Positions 35,126-47,134 of a stretch of 64,000 nt of DNA are shown here, piece after piece. The position numbers and the translations under genes are program-made. Numbering within the stretch: position 1 is the stretch's first letter; each line of letters begins with the position of its first letter. Under the pieces are notes generated by a model. The model had not been told where the DNA came from. It saw nothing but the letters and a program-made list of their open reading frames with translations, and searched no databases. The DNA lies in NCBI GenBank assembly GCA_003331935.1, contig QOQE01000006.1:17356-81355 (forward strand), read 5' to 3'. The DNA is from Alphaproteobacteria bacterium. GTDB taxonomy: Bacteria > Pseudomonadota > Alphaproteobacteria > Rhodobacterales > Rhodobacteraceae.

Positions 35126-36937
35126 TTAATAGACCCTTGCTTTAGGTTTAATTTTTGCAGTGTCTATTCCGCCATCTTTAATATCACTCAGAGGTTTAGT
35201 GATTACGTCTCTATAGCTAAGATTGACAAACCCGTTCTCTGAAATTTTTGCCAGGGAATGTACTCGCCATTTCTCGTCATCTCTTTCGGGATGATCTTCT
35301 TGAGCATGCGCTCCTCTGCTTTCTTTACGCGCCTCAGCCGATACTATAGTTGCCAAAGCATTAGGCATCAAATTAGTCAACTCCAAAGTCTCCATTAAAT
35401 CAGTATTCCATATCATGGATTTGTCGGTAACATTTACATAGTCAATGCCAGCAGCTATATCGGCCATTTTTTCGCAACCATCTGACAATGTCTTATCTGA
35501 ACGAAAGACCGCTGCGTCGGATTGCATTGTTTTTTGCATTTTTAGTCTTAGCTCTGCTGTAGGAGTTTTACCCTTAGAAAATCTTAAATTATCCAACCTG
35601 CCTATTGCTTTATCAACCGAATTCTTATTAAGAGGCCTGTTGCTTTCGTCCTTATCTACAACCTCGGCAGCCTTAATTGCAGCTGCTCTTCCAAAGACAA
35701 CCAAATCGATTAAGCTGTTAGAACCTAGACGATTTGCTCCATGTACCGAAGCGCATCCCGCTTCACCAACTGCCATTAAACCAGGTAAAATTTTGTTTTG
35801 ATCATGTTCGTCAGGACTGATTACCTCTCCCCAATAATTTGTTGGAATACCTCCCATATTATAGTGAACGGTTGGCAGCACTGGTATTGGGTCCTTATTT
35901 ACATCGACACCAGCAAAAACTCTAGCGCTTTCTGATATGCCCGGAAGCCTTTCTGCTAACGTTTCGGGTGGAAGATGATTCAGATGTAGAAAAATATGGT
36001 CTTTTTCTGATCCAACTCCCCGACCATCTCTAATCTCCATTGTCATACATCTAGATACAACGTCCCTGCTTGCTAAATCCTTGTATGTAGGCGCATATCT
36101 CTCCATAAACCTTTCACCGTCAGAATTAGTAAGATAACCTCCTTCGCCTCTGGCGCCCTCGGTAATAAGACACCCTGCTCCATAAATCCCTGTCGGATGA
36201 AATTGCACAAATTCCATATCCTGAAGAGGTAGCCCCTGCCTTGCAACCATTCCATTGCCGTCACCAGTGCAAGAATGCGCAGATGTAGCGGAAAAGTATG
36301 CTCTACCATAACCCCCAGTTGCCAATACGACCATTTTAGCATTAAACCTGTGTAATGTTCCGTCATCTAATTTCCAGGCTAAAATCCCCTGGCAAACACC
36401 ATCTTCGGTCATTATTAAATCGATGGCAAAGTACTCGATAAAGAACTCCGCGTTATTCTTTAGTGACTGACCATAAAGAGTATGCAGTATGGCATGGCCA
36501 GTGCGGTCTGCTGCAGCACACGTTCGTTGCACGGGTGGCCCCTCTCCAAACTCAGTGGTGTGTCCACCGAAAGGCCTTTGATAAATCTTTCCTTCTTCCG
36601 TTCTAGAAAACGGCACTCCATAATGTTCTAATTCATAAACCGCTTTAGGCGCCTCTTTAGCAAGGTATTCCATAGCGTCGCTGTCTCCCAACCAATCTGA
36701 ACCTTTTACAGTATCGTACATATGCCAATGCCAATGATCAGGCCCCATATTTGATAACGATGCCGCAATTCCTCCTTGAGCTGCAACTGTATGACTTCTC
36801 GTAGGAAATAATTTGGTAACACACGCGGTTTTCAGACCCTGCTCAGCCATGCCCAGTGTAGCTCTCAAGCCGGCACCACCAGCCCCCACTACAACTACAT
36901 CATAAACATGATCTGTAATTTCATATGAGCTCATCAA
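35126..36937 (-). CDS. sdhA: succinate dehydrogenase flavoprotein subunit
   Basis: SdhA oxidises succinate to fumarate with covalently bound FAD on the cytoplasmic face of complex II. The 603-residue protein has the dinucleotide loop [15 protein letters not shown] near residue 15, [16 protein letters not shown] with the FAD-linked His, [20 protein letters not shown] with the active-site region, and the C-terminal [15 protein letters not shown]. The start overlaps the end of sdhD by 4 bases (ATGA). Besides the TCA cycle, it consumes succinate derived from propionyl-CoA, a by-product of the ethylmalonyl-CoA pathway encoded around it. Confidence 0.98.
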   Translation of the reverse strand: MMSSYEITDHVYDVVVVGAGGAGLRATLGMAEQGLKTACVTKLFPTRSHTVAAQGGIAASLSNMGPDHWHWHMYDTVKGSDWLGDSDAMEYLAKEAPKAVYELEHYGVPFSRTEEGKIYQRPFGGHTTEFGEGPPVQRTCAAADRTGHAILHTLYGQSLKNNAEFFIEYFAIDLIMTEDGVCQGILAWKLDDGTLHRFNAKMVVLATGGYGRAYFSATSAHSCTGDGNGMVARQGLPLQDMEFVQFHPTGIYGAGCLITEGARGEGGYLTNSDGERFMERYAPTYKDLASRDVVSRCMTMEIRDGRGVGSEKDHIFLHLNHLPPETLAERLPGISESARVFAGVDVNKDPIPVLPTVHYNMGGIPTNYWGEVISPDEHDQNKILPGLMAVGEAGCASVHGANRLGSNSLIDLVVFGRAAAIKAAEVVDKDESNRPLNKNSVDKAIGRLDNLRFSKGKTPTAELRLKMQKTMQSDAAVFRSDKTLSDGCEKMADIAAGIDYVNVTDKSMIWNTDLMETLELTNLMPNALATIVSAEARKESRGAHAQEDHPERDDEKWRVHSLAKISENGFVNLSYRDVITKPLSDIKDGGIDTAKIKPKARVY

Positions 36938-37260
36938 ACACCTACAAATGCAATCTTTGCAACACTCAAAATACTGACTACAAATAGAGCGCTACAGAAG
37001 ATAATATTTAAATTGATCCACAGTCTCCTGTAAACATAGTCTTCAATAATAACTTGTAAACCCTGTTGAAGATGAAAAATTGTCGCTGTAATGAAAAAAA
37101 ACATCATAAAAGAGTTGAATGGCTTAGCCAGTGAGTTCGACACTTGTTCAAATGTCATTCCAAAATTTTTGCTAAAAAAAATCACGAACCAGATAGTTAG
37201 TGGGGTGATTACTAAGGAACTAATCCTCGAATACTTCCAATGTTTAATACCTTCTGACAT
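36934..37260 (-). CDS. sdhD: succinate dehydrogenase membrane anchor subunit
   Basis: The 108-residue SdhD is one of two hydrophobic subunits that anchor complex II and form the ubiquinone site. Three membrane segments are visible at about residues 15-35, 45-65 and 85-107. The segment [20 protein letters not shown] contains the conserved His and Asp of the heme/quinone region. It begins directly after sdhC and overlaps sdhA by 4 bases. SdhD proteins diverge strongly, so position and pattern carry the call. Confidence 0.93.
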   Translation of the reverse strand: MSEGIKHWKYSRISSLVITPLTIWFVIFFSKNFGMTFEQVSNSLAKPFNSFMMFFFITATIFHLQQGLQVIIEDYVYRRLWINLNIIFCSALFVVSILSVAKIAFVGV

Positions 37261-37635
37261 TTAACTAACTAGAAATAGAATTGTTAGGAGTGTTAGCAGA
37301 AACGAACCAGCTACTGCTACCCATCCGCTGATGGCAACAGACCTTAAATTATAGCCGTAACCCATATCCCAATAGAGATGGCGTAGCCCCGTACAGAAAT
37401 GATACCAAAGTGCCCAGAGAGAGGCGAGTAAAATCAATAAAATTAATGGGTTATCAAGAAAATTGTTAAAATTATTAAAAGCATTTTCACCTGCAGCAAC
37501 AGAAGCCAACCAAAGGACGACCAAAACAGTTCCGACGGAGAGACCAGCCCCGGTTATGCGGTGAAAGATGGACAACACCGAGGTAATCTGTGGCTTGTAC
37601 ACAGTCAAGTGGGGAGATAAAGGCCTATTATCCAT
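37261..37635 (-). CDS. sdhC: succinate dehydrogenase cytochrome b556 subunit
   Basis: SdhC, 124 residues, binds heme b together with SdhD. The N-terminal motif RPLSPHLTVYKPQITSVLSI followed by FHRITGAGLSVG is the family signature; WYHFCTGLRHLYWDMG holds the heme-ligand His. Three membrane helices are seen. It is the first gene of sdhCDAB. A 68-base gap separates it from mch upstream on the same strand, so mcl2-mch-sdhCDAB may be one long transcript. Confidence 0.97.
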   Translation of the reverse strand: MDNRPLSPHLTVYKPQITSVLSIFHRITGAGLSVGTVLVVLWLASVAAGENAFNNFNNFLDNPLILLILLASLWALWYHFCTGLRHLYWDMGYGYNLRSVAISGWVAVAGSFLLTLLTILFLVS

Positions 37636-37703
37636 TTTAAAATCCTTGAAGTTATGTCAATTCAATATATATCCAAAAATTTTTTCTGCAAGTAAAGCGC
37701 TGG

Positions 37704-38756
37704 TTACAATTCCTTAGGAATTAATACCCAGTAATCAAAATCTAAAACAATATTTGGAAAATATCGTCCCTTATCATCTTTTATCTTCATTACAGAGCTT
37801 TTTTCTTTTGTGCCCACGCTTCTAAGTCTTAAAGCAGCTATATTTCGAACATTTAGATCGACCTTATCTAAAACTTCTGTCCAACAATAAATAGTGTCCT
37901 CAGCAAAAACGGGATTGGCGTGGGTACCGCCGTTTATCCCTAAAATCATTTGCGCATTCTCCAATCCGTTGAAACTTAGTGCTCTAACCAATGATATTAC
38001 ATGACCTCCATAAACGAGTCTCTTTCTATCCTCACGAGAATTGATATCAAAATGCACTTTAGAATTATTTTGCCAAAGTCGCGTTGCAAAGAGATGATCT
38101 GCCTCACATATTGTATTTCCGTCTATGTGATCAATTAGATCACCGACCTTGTAATCAACAAAACTCTTTTTTGATCCTGCGGCCGCAGTATCATAGCTCG
38201 AAAAATCAAGCTGCTCAGGAATGTTTAGCTCACCTCCATCCAAAGAAGTTTTCATAACAGGTAAGTGCGAAGGGGTGTTGTCTAAGCCAATAGTTCTCTT
38301 CTTCACCATAACCCATCGTTTATACTCCAAAATGATTTTTCCAGATGAATTTTGCCCTATTGTCTTTACGTAGACTATTCCAGTTTTTCCATTTGAGTTT
38401 TGCTTCAGACCAATAATCTTGGATTCTACCGACAAGGTTTCCCCGGAATAAACAGTATTAGAAAATTTGCCTTCCGCATACCCAAGGTTAGCAACAGCAT
38501 TAATAGATATATCTGGTACGGTTTTGCCAAAGATAGTGTGAAAAACAATCAGGTCATCGAGTGGTCTATCTTTTAATCCACAGTTTATTGCAAACTCTTT
38601 TGAAGATTGAAGGGCAAACCTTGTTGGATAAATGGCTTTGTAAAGAGATGCATCTGCCTCGGTCAAAGTCCTGGGCGTTGCATGAGAAATTATATCTCCA
38701 ACGACATAATCCTCAAAAAAACGACCCAAATTATTTTTAAGATCACTCAAATTCAA
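37704..38756 (-). CDS. mch: mesaconyl-CoA hydratase (beta-methylmalyl-CoA dehydratase)
   Basis: Mch interconverts mesaconyl-C1-CoA and (2R,3S)-beta-methylmalyl-CoA in the ethylmalonyl-CoA pathway. The 350-residue protein has two MaoC-type hot-dog domains. GRFFEDYVVGDIISHATPRT starts the first, and FHTIFGKTVPDISINAVANL is a strong Mch signature. The second domain has VHFDINSRED and LVYGGHVISLVRALSFNGLE. The start overlaps mcl2 by 4 bases (ATGA), so the two are coupled. The same neighbours (mcl2, sdh, mdh-suc) occur, to my knowledge, in Rhodobacter sphaeroides. Confidence 0.94.
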   Translation of the reverse strand: MNLSDLKNNLGRFFEDYVVGDIISHATPRTLTEADASLYKAIYPTRFALQSSKEFAINCGLKDRPLDDLIVFHTIFGKTVPDISINAVANLGYAEGKFSNTVYSGETLSVESKIIGLKQNSNGKTGIVYVKTIGQNSSGKIILEYKRWVMVKKRTIGLDNTPSHLPVMKTSLDGGELNIPEQLDFSSYDTAAAGSKKSFVDYKVGDLIDHIDGNTICEADHLFATRLWQNNSKVHFDINSREDRKRLVYGGHVISLVRALSFNGLENAQMILGINGGTHANPVFAEDTIYCWTEVLDKVDLNVRNIAALRLRSVGTKEKSSVMKIKDDKGRYFPNIVLDFDYWVLIPKEL

Positions 38757-39628
38757 CCCATATCCTGGATCATTTTCATTTTATTCATTAATGCAAGCGA
38801 CTGCTTCACATGTAATTCTTCAACTAACACACCGTCAACGGTTGTTACACCGCTCTTTTCTTCTTTTGCTTTTTCGTAAGCCTCAATTATTTTGCTAGCC
38901 ATTTCAATTTCTTTCTCTGTAGGAGCAAATACAGTGTTAGTAGTGTCTATTTGGTTTGGATGGATTAGCGTTTTACCATCATAACCCAAATTTTTGCCTT
39001 CTCTCGCCTCAGCTAGCAAACCTTCTTGATCTGATATGCTATTAAAAACGCCATCCAAGGTAATGACGTTATAAGCTTTTGCTGTTAATACAATGGAGCC
39101 CAGAGCATACGAAAGCCCCACTCGGGCTTCTTGACTGGGAAGAACAAGCTCTTTTGCAAGATCATTAGTTCCCACCACTATCCCAGTAATGCTTGAACAT
39201 TCTTCCAATATCTTACCTAGGTTCAATACGCATTTTGGAGTTTCAGCCATAATCCAAATTTCAGGATCTTTTTTAAAATTTAACTCTCCAAGTTTTTTTT
39301 GGATCAACAATATGTCAGAAACCTCTGAAACTTTTGGGAACAAAATACCATCCGTCCCACTATTTTGAAGACACTCCAAATCCTTCTCTGCCCAGAGAGT
39401 ATCCATGGAATTTATCCTAGTGAGAATTTTTTTTCCCTTATAGTCAGCTTTTTGGCTCGATAATACTTCAAGTATAAGCTCTCTTGCTCTTTCTTTATTT
39501 TCTGGTGATACCGCATCCTCCATATCGAATATAAAAAGATCTGCCTCAAGAGACTTAGCCTTTTCAAGGGCTCTCTCGTTAGAACCTGGCATATATAGCG
39601 CAGATCGATGTGGATAAAACTCTGACAT
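38753..39628 (-). CDS. mcl2: (3S)-malyl-CoA thioesterase-like, HpcH/HpaI/CitE family
   Basis: This CitE-like TIM-barrel protein has 291 residues. RSALYMPGSNERALEKAKSL, FIFDMEDAVSPENKERAR, IWIMAETPKCVLNL, GTNDLAKELVLPS and GYDGKTLIHPNQI are the family motifs, including the metal-binding Glu and Asp. Its length and start match the Mcl2 type, which hydrolyses (3S)-malyl-CoA to malate and CoA. The longer Mcl1 lyase that cleaves beta-methylmalyl-CoA has a different beginning. Hydrolysing malyl-CoA pulls glyoxylate plus acetyl-CoA toward malate, which the divergent mdh can use. A lyase role on another acyl-CoA is possible. It heads the minus-strand run mcl2-mch-sdh. Confidence 0.82.
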   Translation of the reverse strand: MSEFYPHRSALYMPGSNERALEKAKSLEADLFIFDMEDAVSPENKERARELILEVLSSQKADYKGKKILTRINSMDTLWAEKDLECLQNSGTDGILFPKVSEVSDILLIQKKLGELNFKKDPEIWIMAETPKCVLNLGKILEECSSITGIVVGTNDLAKELVLPSQEARVGLSYALGSIVLTAKAYNVITLDGVFNSISDQEGLLAEAREGKNLGYDGKTLIHPNQIDTTNTVFAPTEKEIEMASKIIEAYEKAKEEKSGVTTVDGVLVEELHVKQSLALMNKMKMIQDMG

Positions 39629-39771
39629 AACTTCTGGCCTTTTAATCCGTTTCGATAAATATTATCAGTTATTCCAATATATAGTTTGAAATTCATAAAA
39701 ATATATTTTACTTTTTGACTCAAACTTTATCTACAAAAATTTTATAATTTCCAACAGAATAGAGATATTAA

Positions 39772-40767
<996 letters not shown>

Positions 40768-40787
40768 ATCATAAATAAGGGGGGAAA

Positions 40788-41990
40788 ATGAATATACATG
40801 AATTTCAGGGAAAGTCTCTGCTTAGTCAATTCGATATTCCGGTGCAGCCTGGAATAGTTTTAGATCTAAAGAGCAGTTTACCTTCTCTTGAAACACTTTC
40901 CGAGAAAGCAGGTGAAGGCTCTGTATTTGCAGTAAAGGCGCAGATCCATGCTGGTGGGCGCGGAAAGGGAAAATTTAAAGAAAAAGATGCTGGAGATGGT
41001 GGGGGAGTTAGGATTTCAAAAAATGCAAATGATGCCCTTGAACAAGCACATAAAATGTTGGGTAAAACACTGGTAACGAAACAAACCGGGCCTATTGGCA
41101 AGACCGTCAACAAGGTCTATGTAGAGCTAGGATGTAGTATCGTTAAAGAATTTTATCTGGCTCTTTTGGTTGATCGGTCTTCCAGTTCTGTTTCATTTGT
41201 ATGCTCTAGAAAAGGCGGCATGGATATTGAAAAGGTAGCAGAGGAAAATCCAAAAGACATTGTAACAATTATTGTTGGTCCCGCAGAGGGGTTTTCTGAC
41301 CACCATGGGAGGAAAATAGCTTTTGCATTGGGATTAAAGGATATTGCTTTTAAGCAATGCGTTAAAATGACCCGAAACCTCTACAATCTTTTTATCGAGA
41401 AAAATTGTGACATGATTGAAATTAATCCTTTAATTATGACCGAAGATAATTCCTTGACTTGTCTTGACTGTAAAATGAGCTTCGATAGCAATGCTCTTTT
41501 CAAAAACAAGGATTTAGAAACTTTAAGGGACATTACTGAGGAAGACCCTAAAGAGTTAGAAGCATCTAAGTTTGATCTCAACTATATATCTTTAGATGGA
41601 GAGATTGGATGCATGGTTAATGGTGCTGGATTAGCCATGGCGACTATGGATATAATAAAGCTAAATGGTTCTGAACCGGCCAACTTCCTTGATGTCGGTG
41701 GGGGCGCAACTAAGGAAAAAGTTACGGAAGCTTTTAAAATAATAACATCAGATAAGAATGTAAAAGGAATATTAGTTAACATTTTTGGTGGCATAATGCG
41801 TTGCGATGTGATTGCAGAGGGAGTGGTTCAAGCCACCAAAGAAGTTGGATTGAAAGTTCCATTGGTCGTAAGGCTTGAAGGAACAAATGTACAAGAAGGA
41901 AAAAAGATTATAGAGCACAGTGGCTTAAACGTAATCACTGCAGACAATTTAAATGATGCCGCGGCCAAAATAGTTGCGCAAATAAAGTGA
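40788..41990 (+). CDS. sucC: succinyl-CoA synthetase beta subunit
   Basis: SucC is the nucleotide-binding beta chain of succinate-CoA ligase, which makes ATP or GTP while converting succinyl-CoA to succinate. The 400-residue protein starts [15 protein letters not shown], followed by an ATP-grasp domain with [14 protein letters not shown]. The C-terminal half has [17 protein letters not shown] and [15 protein letters not shown], which form the interface with SucD. A GGGG ribosome-binding region lies just before the ATG. The gap to sucD is 7 bases. Confidence 0.98.
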   Translation: MNIHEFQGKSLLSQFDIPVQPGIVLDLKSSLPSLETLSEKAGEGSVFAVKAQIHAGGRGKGKFKEKDAGDGGGVRISKNANDALEQAHKMLGKTLVTKQTGPIGKTVNKVYVELGCSIVKEFYLALLVDRSSSSVSFVCSRKGGMDIEKVAEENPKDIVTIIVGPAEGFSDHHGRKIAFALGLKDIAFKQCVKMTRNLYNLFIEKNCDMIEINPLIMTEDNSLTCLDCKMSFDSNALFKNKDLETLRDITEEDPKELEASKFDLNYISLDGEIGCMVNGAGLAMATMDIIKLNGSEPANFLDVGGGATKEKVTEAFKIITSDKNVKGILVNIFGGIMRCDVIAEGVVQATKEVGLKVPLVVRLEGTNVQEGKKIIEHSGLNVITADNLNDAAAKIVAQIK

Positions 41991-41997
41991 GCTAAAT

Positions 41998-42885
41998 ATG
42001 AGTATTTATATAAATTCAGATACTAAAGTTATTTGCCAAGGTCTTACAGGAAGTCAAGGTTCCTTTCATACAGAGCAGGCTATAAAATACGGAACGAAAA
42101 TGGTAGGGGGTGTTACCCCGGGAAAAGGTGGAGGAACACACCTAGATCTTCCCATTTTTAATTCTGTAGAGGAAGCAAAGAGAGCTACAGGTGCCAATGC
42201 AAGCGCAATCTATGTGCCGCCACCATTTGCTGCAGACGCAATATTAGAAGCTATTGATGCAGAGGTCGATCTGATAGTTTGCATTACCGAGGGTATACCT
42301 ATTTTAGACATGATGAGAGTGAAATCTGTTTTAACACGATCAAAATCAATCCTGATAGGACCGAATTGCCCTGGCGTGATAACACCTGATCAATGCAAGA
42401 TTGGGATAATGCCGGGCCATATTCATAAAAAGGGAACAGTAGGAGTTGTCTCACGATCTGGAACACTAACTTATGAAGCTGTTGATCAGACAACAAAAAT
42501 TGGAATAGGTCAATCATCTTGTATTGGTATAGGAGGCGATCCAATTAAGGGGACAGAATTCATCGATGTAATTGATAAGTTTTTAAGCGATGATGAAACA
42601 CAATCTATAATAATGATAGGAGAAATCGGTGGCAGCGCAGAGGAAGAAACTTGTGAATATTTAATCAAGGAGCGCAAAAAGGGAAGATCAAAGCCGATTG
42701 CTGGTTTCATAGCTGGAAAAACAGCTCCCAAGGGAAGAAGAATGGGGCACGCTGGGGCGATAGTAGCGGGAGGTATGGGCGCCGCTGAAGATAAAATAGA
42801 GGCAATGAAAAAAGCTGGTGTTATCGTTTCAGATAGTCCAGCAACATTAGGAGAGGCAGTACAAGAGGCAATTCAGAAAAATTAG
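41998..42885 (+). CDS. sucD: succinyl-CoA synthetase alpha subunit
   Basis: SucD carries the CoA site and the phosphorylated histidine of succinate-CoA ligase. The 295-residue protein has the CoA loop [17 protein letters not shown] near residue 12, [20 protein letters not shown] in the middle, and [14 protein letters not shown] with the active-site His near residue 247. It pairs with SucC encoded just upstream. A 66-base gap precedes sucA; it includes TATAATATT, which could support an internal promoter, but no good -35 box was found. Confidence 0.98.
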   Translation: MSIYINSDTKVICQGLTGSQGSFHTEQAIKYGTKMVGGVTPGKGGGTHLDLPIFNSVEEAKRATGANASAIYVPPPFAADAILEAIDAEVDLIVCITEGIPILDMMRVKSVLTRSKSILIGPNCPGVITPDQCKIGIMPGHIHKKGTVGVVSRSGTLTYEAVDQTTKIGIGQSSCIGIGGDPIKGTEFIDVIDKFLSDDETQSIIMIGEIGGSAEEETCEYLIKERKKGRSKPIAGFIAGKTAPKGRRMGHAGAIVAGGMGAAEDKIEAMKKAGVIVSDSPATLGEAVQEAIQKN

Positions 42886-42951
42886 CCAAAGATTACTAGA
42901 AAATCACTGTGAGTTCTATAATATTGATAAACAAATAAGTAGCATATAGCC

Positions 42952-45927
42952 ATGAATAAAATGGATTCTAAAAACTCTAATAAACCGGAAGACCTCCTTA
43001 ATGGAGGCAACTCAACCTATCTGGAGTATTTACAAAATATGTACATTAAAGATCCAAAATCGGTGGATCAGTCGTGGTCATCTTTTTTTGAGTCAAACGA
43101 CTTTCCAGCTGAAAAAGCATCATGGTCCCGAAGTGATTGGCCTGTAGATCAGGAGCAAGATTTTGGAGTCCAAGAAAATAGCCTTTGGAGTGCACAATCT
43201 CCAGAAGCCTTGGAAGAGAAAATTTTAGCCTATTCTCAAAAATCTGAATTCTTTTCGAGCGAAGATAACTTTAAAGAAAAAGTGTTAGACAGTTTGAGAG
43301 CCCTTATGATTATTAGAGCTTTCAGAATAAGAGGCCATTTAAAAGCAAAGCTAGACCCCCTTGAAATCAATAGCCTATCATATCATCCAGAACTTGATCC
43401 AAAAAATTATGGTTTTTCTGAAGAGGATATGGATAGAGAAATTTATATTGATAATGTTTTGGGATTAGAAGTTGCTTCAATGAACGAGATAATGTCTTTG
43501 CTTGAAAGAACTTACTGTGGAACCTTTGCCCTTCAGTATATGCATATTTCAAACCCGGAACAGTCGGCGTGGCTAAAAGAACGTATTGAGGGACTTGGCA
43601 AAGAAATACAATTCACAGAAGAGGGTCGAAAAGCCATACTAAATAAACTTATAGAAGCTGAAGGTTTTGAAAGATTCCTTCACGTAAAGTATACGGGAAC
43701 GAAAAGGTTTGGCTTGGACGGCGGAGAGTCGCTGATACCTGCCATGGAACAAATAATAAAAAGGGGGGGGAATTTAGGCGTTCAAGAAATCGTTATTGGT
43801 ATGCCTCATAGAGGAAGGTTATCAATACTAGCTAATGTGATGAGTAAACCGTTTAAAGCGATTTTTAATGAGTTTCAAGGTGGAAGTTATAAACCCGAAG
43901 ATGTTGATGGCTCTGGCGATGTAAAATATCATTTAGGTGCTTCATCCGACCGGGAATTTGATGGAAACAAAGTGCACTTGTCCCTAACGGCAAATCCTTC
44001 TCACTTGGAAGCCGTAAACCCGGTCGTATTAGGGAAAGTAAGGGCAAAACAAGAGCAGCTCAATGATAACGAAAGAGGAAAGGTTCTACCTGTTTTACTC
44101 CATGGCGACGCAGCTTTTGCAGGCCAAGGTGTCGTTGCCGAATGCTTTGGCCTATCCGGTCTCAAAGGGCATCGCACCGGCGGCACAATCCATATCGTCG
44201 TAAATAATCAAATTGGTTTCACAACAGCACCACTTTATTCAAGGTCATCACCCTACCCAACAGACATTGCGCTAATGGTTGAAGCGCCGATTTTTCATGT
44301 TAATGGAGATGATCCCGAAGCGGTAGTTCACGCTGCAAAAGTCGCCACAGAGTTCAGACAAAAATTCAAGAAAGACGTTGTGATTGATATTTTTTGCTAT
44401 AGACGTTTTGGGCACAATGAAGGCGATGAACCTATGTTTACTCAACCGATCATGTACAAAAAAATCAAAACCCATCCGACCGCTCTTGAGTTGTATTCCA
44501 GAAAACTAGAGGCAGAAGGTGTACTTAGGGATGGAGAATTGGACACCCTTAAATCGAACTTTCAGAGATTTCTTAATGACGAGTTCGAGGCAGGAAAAAA
44601 CTACAAACCGAATAAAGCAGATTGGCTTGATGGAAAATGGTCTGGGCTTACCAAGAGACCAGACGATTACGAAAGGGGGAAAACCTCGATCAAAAAGGAT
44701 GTGTTTAAAAAAATATCGACTGTACTCACAACTATTCCAAACAACTTTAATATACACAAAACAGTGTCAAGAATGATTGAAAATAAAAGGGATACTCTGA
44801 CCAAGGGAGAGGGTATTGACTGGGCGACAGCTGAAGCGCTTGCTTTCGGGTCTTTATTGAATGAGGGGTTTTCAATTAGGCTCTCTGGTCAAGACTCGAA
44901 AAGAGGAACTTTTTCTCATAGGCACTCTGCAATTATAGATCAAAAGACTGAGGAGCGCTTTTATCCGCTTTATAATGTAACTCAAAATTCCGTTGAGTTT
45001 GGTGTTTCCAAGATTGGAGGCAAGTTAGATATCAATCAAAAAACTCAATTTGAAGTTATTGACTCAATGTTGTCTGAGTATGCAGTCTTGGGTTATGAGT
45101 ATGGGTACTCTCTTGCGGAACCAAATTGCTTAACTATATGGGAAGCTCAGTTTGGGGATTTTGTAAATGGTGCACAGATTATGATCGATCAATTTATATC
45201 CTCAGGAGAAAAAAAATGGTTGAGAATGTCTGGGCTGGTAATGCTCCTGCCTCACGGTTATGAAGGACAGGGGCCAGAGCACTCATCTGCTAGATTAGAG
45301 AGATTTCTGCAGGCATGTGCAGAAGAAAATTGGATCGTGGCTAATGTTTCCACTCCAGCTAACTATTTCCATATATTGAGAAGACAAATGCTCAGACATT
45401 TTCGAAAACCACTTGTCATAATGACCCCAAAGTCATTACTTAGAAATAAACTAGCTGTAAGTTCGGTGAAAGATTTCACAAATGGCTCAAGCTTCCATAG
45501 AATACTCAATGATGATGCTGAAACATCGCGTGACTTTAAACTTTCTGATGATAGTAAAATTAAAAAAGTGGTTATTTGCTCCGGAAAAATTTATTACGAA
45601 CTATTTACGGAAAGAAATAAGAGAAAACTAAAAGAGGTATATCTACTTAGAATTGAACAATTGTATCCTTTTCCATCACAATCAATGATCAAGGAGTTAT
45701 CGCGTTTTAAAAACGCAAAAATCACTTGGTGTCAGGAAGAGCCACGCAACCAGGGAGGCTGGTTTTTCGTTGAACCAATACTAGAGATGGTTTTAAGTCA
45801 TGTAAGCCATAGCTGTAAAAGGGCTGATTATGCCGGACGACAGTCCGCTGCCTCACCAGCAACTGGTCTAGCTAAGCAGCATATCGAGCAACAAGAAAAA
45901 CTAATTGATCAAGCTTTAGAAGTTTAG
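42952..45927 (+). CDS. sucA: 2-oxoglutarate dehydrogenase E1 component
   Basis: SucA is the thiamine-diphosphate enzyme that decarboxylates 2-oxoglutarate and passes the succinyl group to the lipoyl arm of SucB. The 991 residues hold the N-terminal SucB-binding helix (STYLEYLQNMYIKDPKSVDQ), the 2-oxoglutarate site with IGMPHRGRLSILANVM, the thiamine motif region GDAAFAGQGVVAECFGLS, and the transketolase-like C-terminal part with LPHGYEGQGPEHSSARLERF. A second ATG lies three codons after the first. Length and motifs are normal for the family. Confidence 0.98.
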   Translation: MNKMDSKNSNKPEDLLNGGNSTYLEYLQNMYIKDPKSVDQSWSSFFESNDFPAEKASWSRSDWPVDQEQDFGVQENSLWSAQSPEALEEKILAYSQKSEFFSSEDNFKEKVLDSLRALMIIRAFRIRGHLKAKLDPLEINSLSYHPELDPKNYGFSEEDMDREIYIDNVLGLEVASMNEIMSLLERTYCGTFALQYMHISNPEQSAWLKERIEGLGKEIQFTEEGRKAILNKLIEAEGFERFLHVKYTGTKRFGLDGGESLIPAMEQIIKRGGNLGVQEIVIGMPHRGRLSILANVMSKPFKAIFNEFQGGSYKPEDVDGSGDVKYHLGASSDREFDGNKVHLSLTANPSHLEAVNPVVLGKVRAKQEQLNDNERGKVLPVLLHGDAAFAGQGVVAECFGLSGLKGHRTGGTIHIVVNNQIGFTTAPLYSRSSPYPTDIALMVEAPIFHVNGDDPEAVVHAAKVATEFRQKFKKDVVIDIFCYRRFGHNEGDEPMFTQPIMYKKIKTHPTALELYSRKLEAEGVLRDGELDTLKSNFQRFLNDEFEAGKNYKPNKADWLDGKWSGLTKRPDDYERGKTSIKKDVFKKISTVLTTIPNNFNIHKTVSRMIENKRDTLTKGEGIDWATAEALAFGSLLNEGFSIRLSGQDSKRGTFSHRHSAIIDQKTEERFYPLYNVTQNSVEFGVSKIGGKLDINQKTQFEVIDSMLSEYAVLGYEYGYSLAEPNCLTIWEAQFGDFVNGAQIMIDQFISSGEKKWLRMSGLVMLLPHGYEGQGPEHSSARLERFLQACAEENWIVANVSTPANYFHILRRQMLRHFRKPLVIMTPKSLLRNKLAVSSVKDFTNGSSFHRILNDDAETSRDFKLSDDSKIKKVVICSGKIYYELFTERNKRKLKEVYLLRIEQLYPFPSQSMIKELSRFKNAKITWCQEEPRNQGGWFFVEPILEMVLSHVSHSCKRADYAGRQSAASPATGLAKQHIEQQEKLIDQALEV

Positions 45928-45945
45928 GGCGTTATTTAGGGGATT

Positions 45946-47112
45946 ATGATGATAGAGTTAAAAGTTCCTACATTAGGTGAGAGTGTAACGGAGGCGACAG
46001 TTGGCACTTGGTTCAAGAAGGCGGGAGAAAAGGTCGCTGTTGATGAAATGATATGCGAACTCGAAACAGATAAAGTAACAATCGAAGTTCCAAGCACTGT
46101 GAGCGGTGTCGTTTCAAAAATTATAGTCAAGGAAGGAGAAACTGTAGGGTTAGATGCAATACTAGCTTTATTAGAGGAGGGCGCAGGGTCAGGAGAAAAG
46201 AATGGTACGTCAAATATTAAAACGGTAGAAAAAAATACTCCTGAAAAAATAAAAGACCATAAAAACGCCCCTTCTGCAGAAAAGATAATGAAAGAGAAAA
46301 ATATTGATCCGAGCTCCTTGAAAGGAACTGGAAGAGATGGTCGGATCATGAAGGAAGACGTCATGAGCTTGCCAAGCAATAAAGATTTACAGGTAGGTGA
46401 TATGTCTTCACCAAGATCAGAAGAAAAAGTGAAAATGACGAGACTGAGACAAACAATAGCTCGGAGATTAAAGGAGTCTCAAAATACGGCAGCAATGCTA
46501 ACAACATACAATGAGGCAGATATGACTGCCATTTTAAAAATAAGAAGTGAATTGAAAGACCAATTTTTCTCCAAGCATGGAGTAAAACTTGGATTTATGT
46601 CATTTTTTGTGAAAGCTTGTTGTAAAGCGCTGGAAGAAGTACCTGAGGTAAATGCGCAAATAGATGGGGATCATATAATTTACAAACATTATGTCAACAT
46701 GGGCGTAGCAGTGGGAACTGATAATGGATTGGTTGTTCCCGTATTAAAAAACGCTAATAATATGGGCTTCTCAGATATAGAAAAAGAAATAAATAAAATG
46801 GGCTTATTAGCGAGAGACGGCAAGTTATCTATAGCTGATATGACTGGCGGTACTTTCACCTTATCTAATGGAGGTATATATGGATCTCTAATGTCCTCTC
46901 CTATCCTAAACTCACCCGAGTCAGGCATACTGGGAATGCACAAAATTCAGGAAAGGCCGATGGTTATAGATGGAAAAATAGAAATACGACCCATGATGTA
47001 TCTTGCCTTGAGTTATGACCATCGCATTGTAGATGGAAAGGGTGCAGTAACATTTTTAGTGAGGGTTAAAGAAAACTTAGAGGACCCTCGACGATTATTG
47101 ATTGATCTATAA
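45946..47112 (+). CDS. sucB: 2-oxoglutarate dehydrogenase E2, dihydrolipoyl succinyltransferase
   Basis: SucB forms the core of the 2-oxoglutarate dehydrogenase complex and transfers succinyl groups to CoA. The 388 residues contain one lipoyl domain with the lipoylated lysine in [13 protein letters not shown] near residue 44, a subunit-binding domain with [20 protein letters not shown] at about 110-130, and the catalytic domain with [17 protein letters not shown] near residue 360, holding the active-site His and Asp. Two ATGs stand in tandem at the start. It is 18 bases after sucA. Confidence 0.98.
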   Translation: MMIELKVPTLGESVTEATVGTWFKKAGEKVAVDEMICELETDKVTIEVPSTVSGVVSKIIVKEGETVGLDAILALLEEGAGSGEKNGTSNIKTVEKNTPEKIKDHKNAPSAEKIMKEKNIDPSSLKGTGRDGRIMKEDVMSLPSNKDLQVGDMSSPRSEEKVKMTRLRQTIARRLKESQNTAAMLTTYNEADMTAILKIRSELKDQFFSKHGVKLGFMSFFVKACCKALEEVPEVNAQIDGDHIIYKHYVNMGVAVGTDNGLVVPVLKNANNMGFSDIEKEINKMGLLARDGKLSIADMTGGTFTLSNGGIYGSLMSSPILNSPESGILGMHKIQERPMVIDGKIEIRPMMYLALSYDHRIVDGKGAVTFLVRVKENLEDPRRLLIDL

Positions 47113-47134
47113 ATTTTAAAACTAAGGATTTCAT

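Noticed and set aside
39715..39748. TTGACT plus TATAAT as the mdh promoter
   Set aside because: Both boxes match well, but the spacer is 22 bases, too long for a sigma70 promoter; only the -10 box remains plausible.
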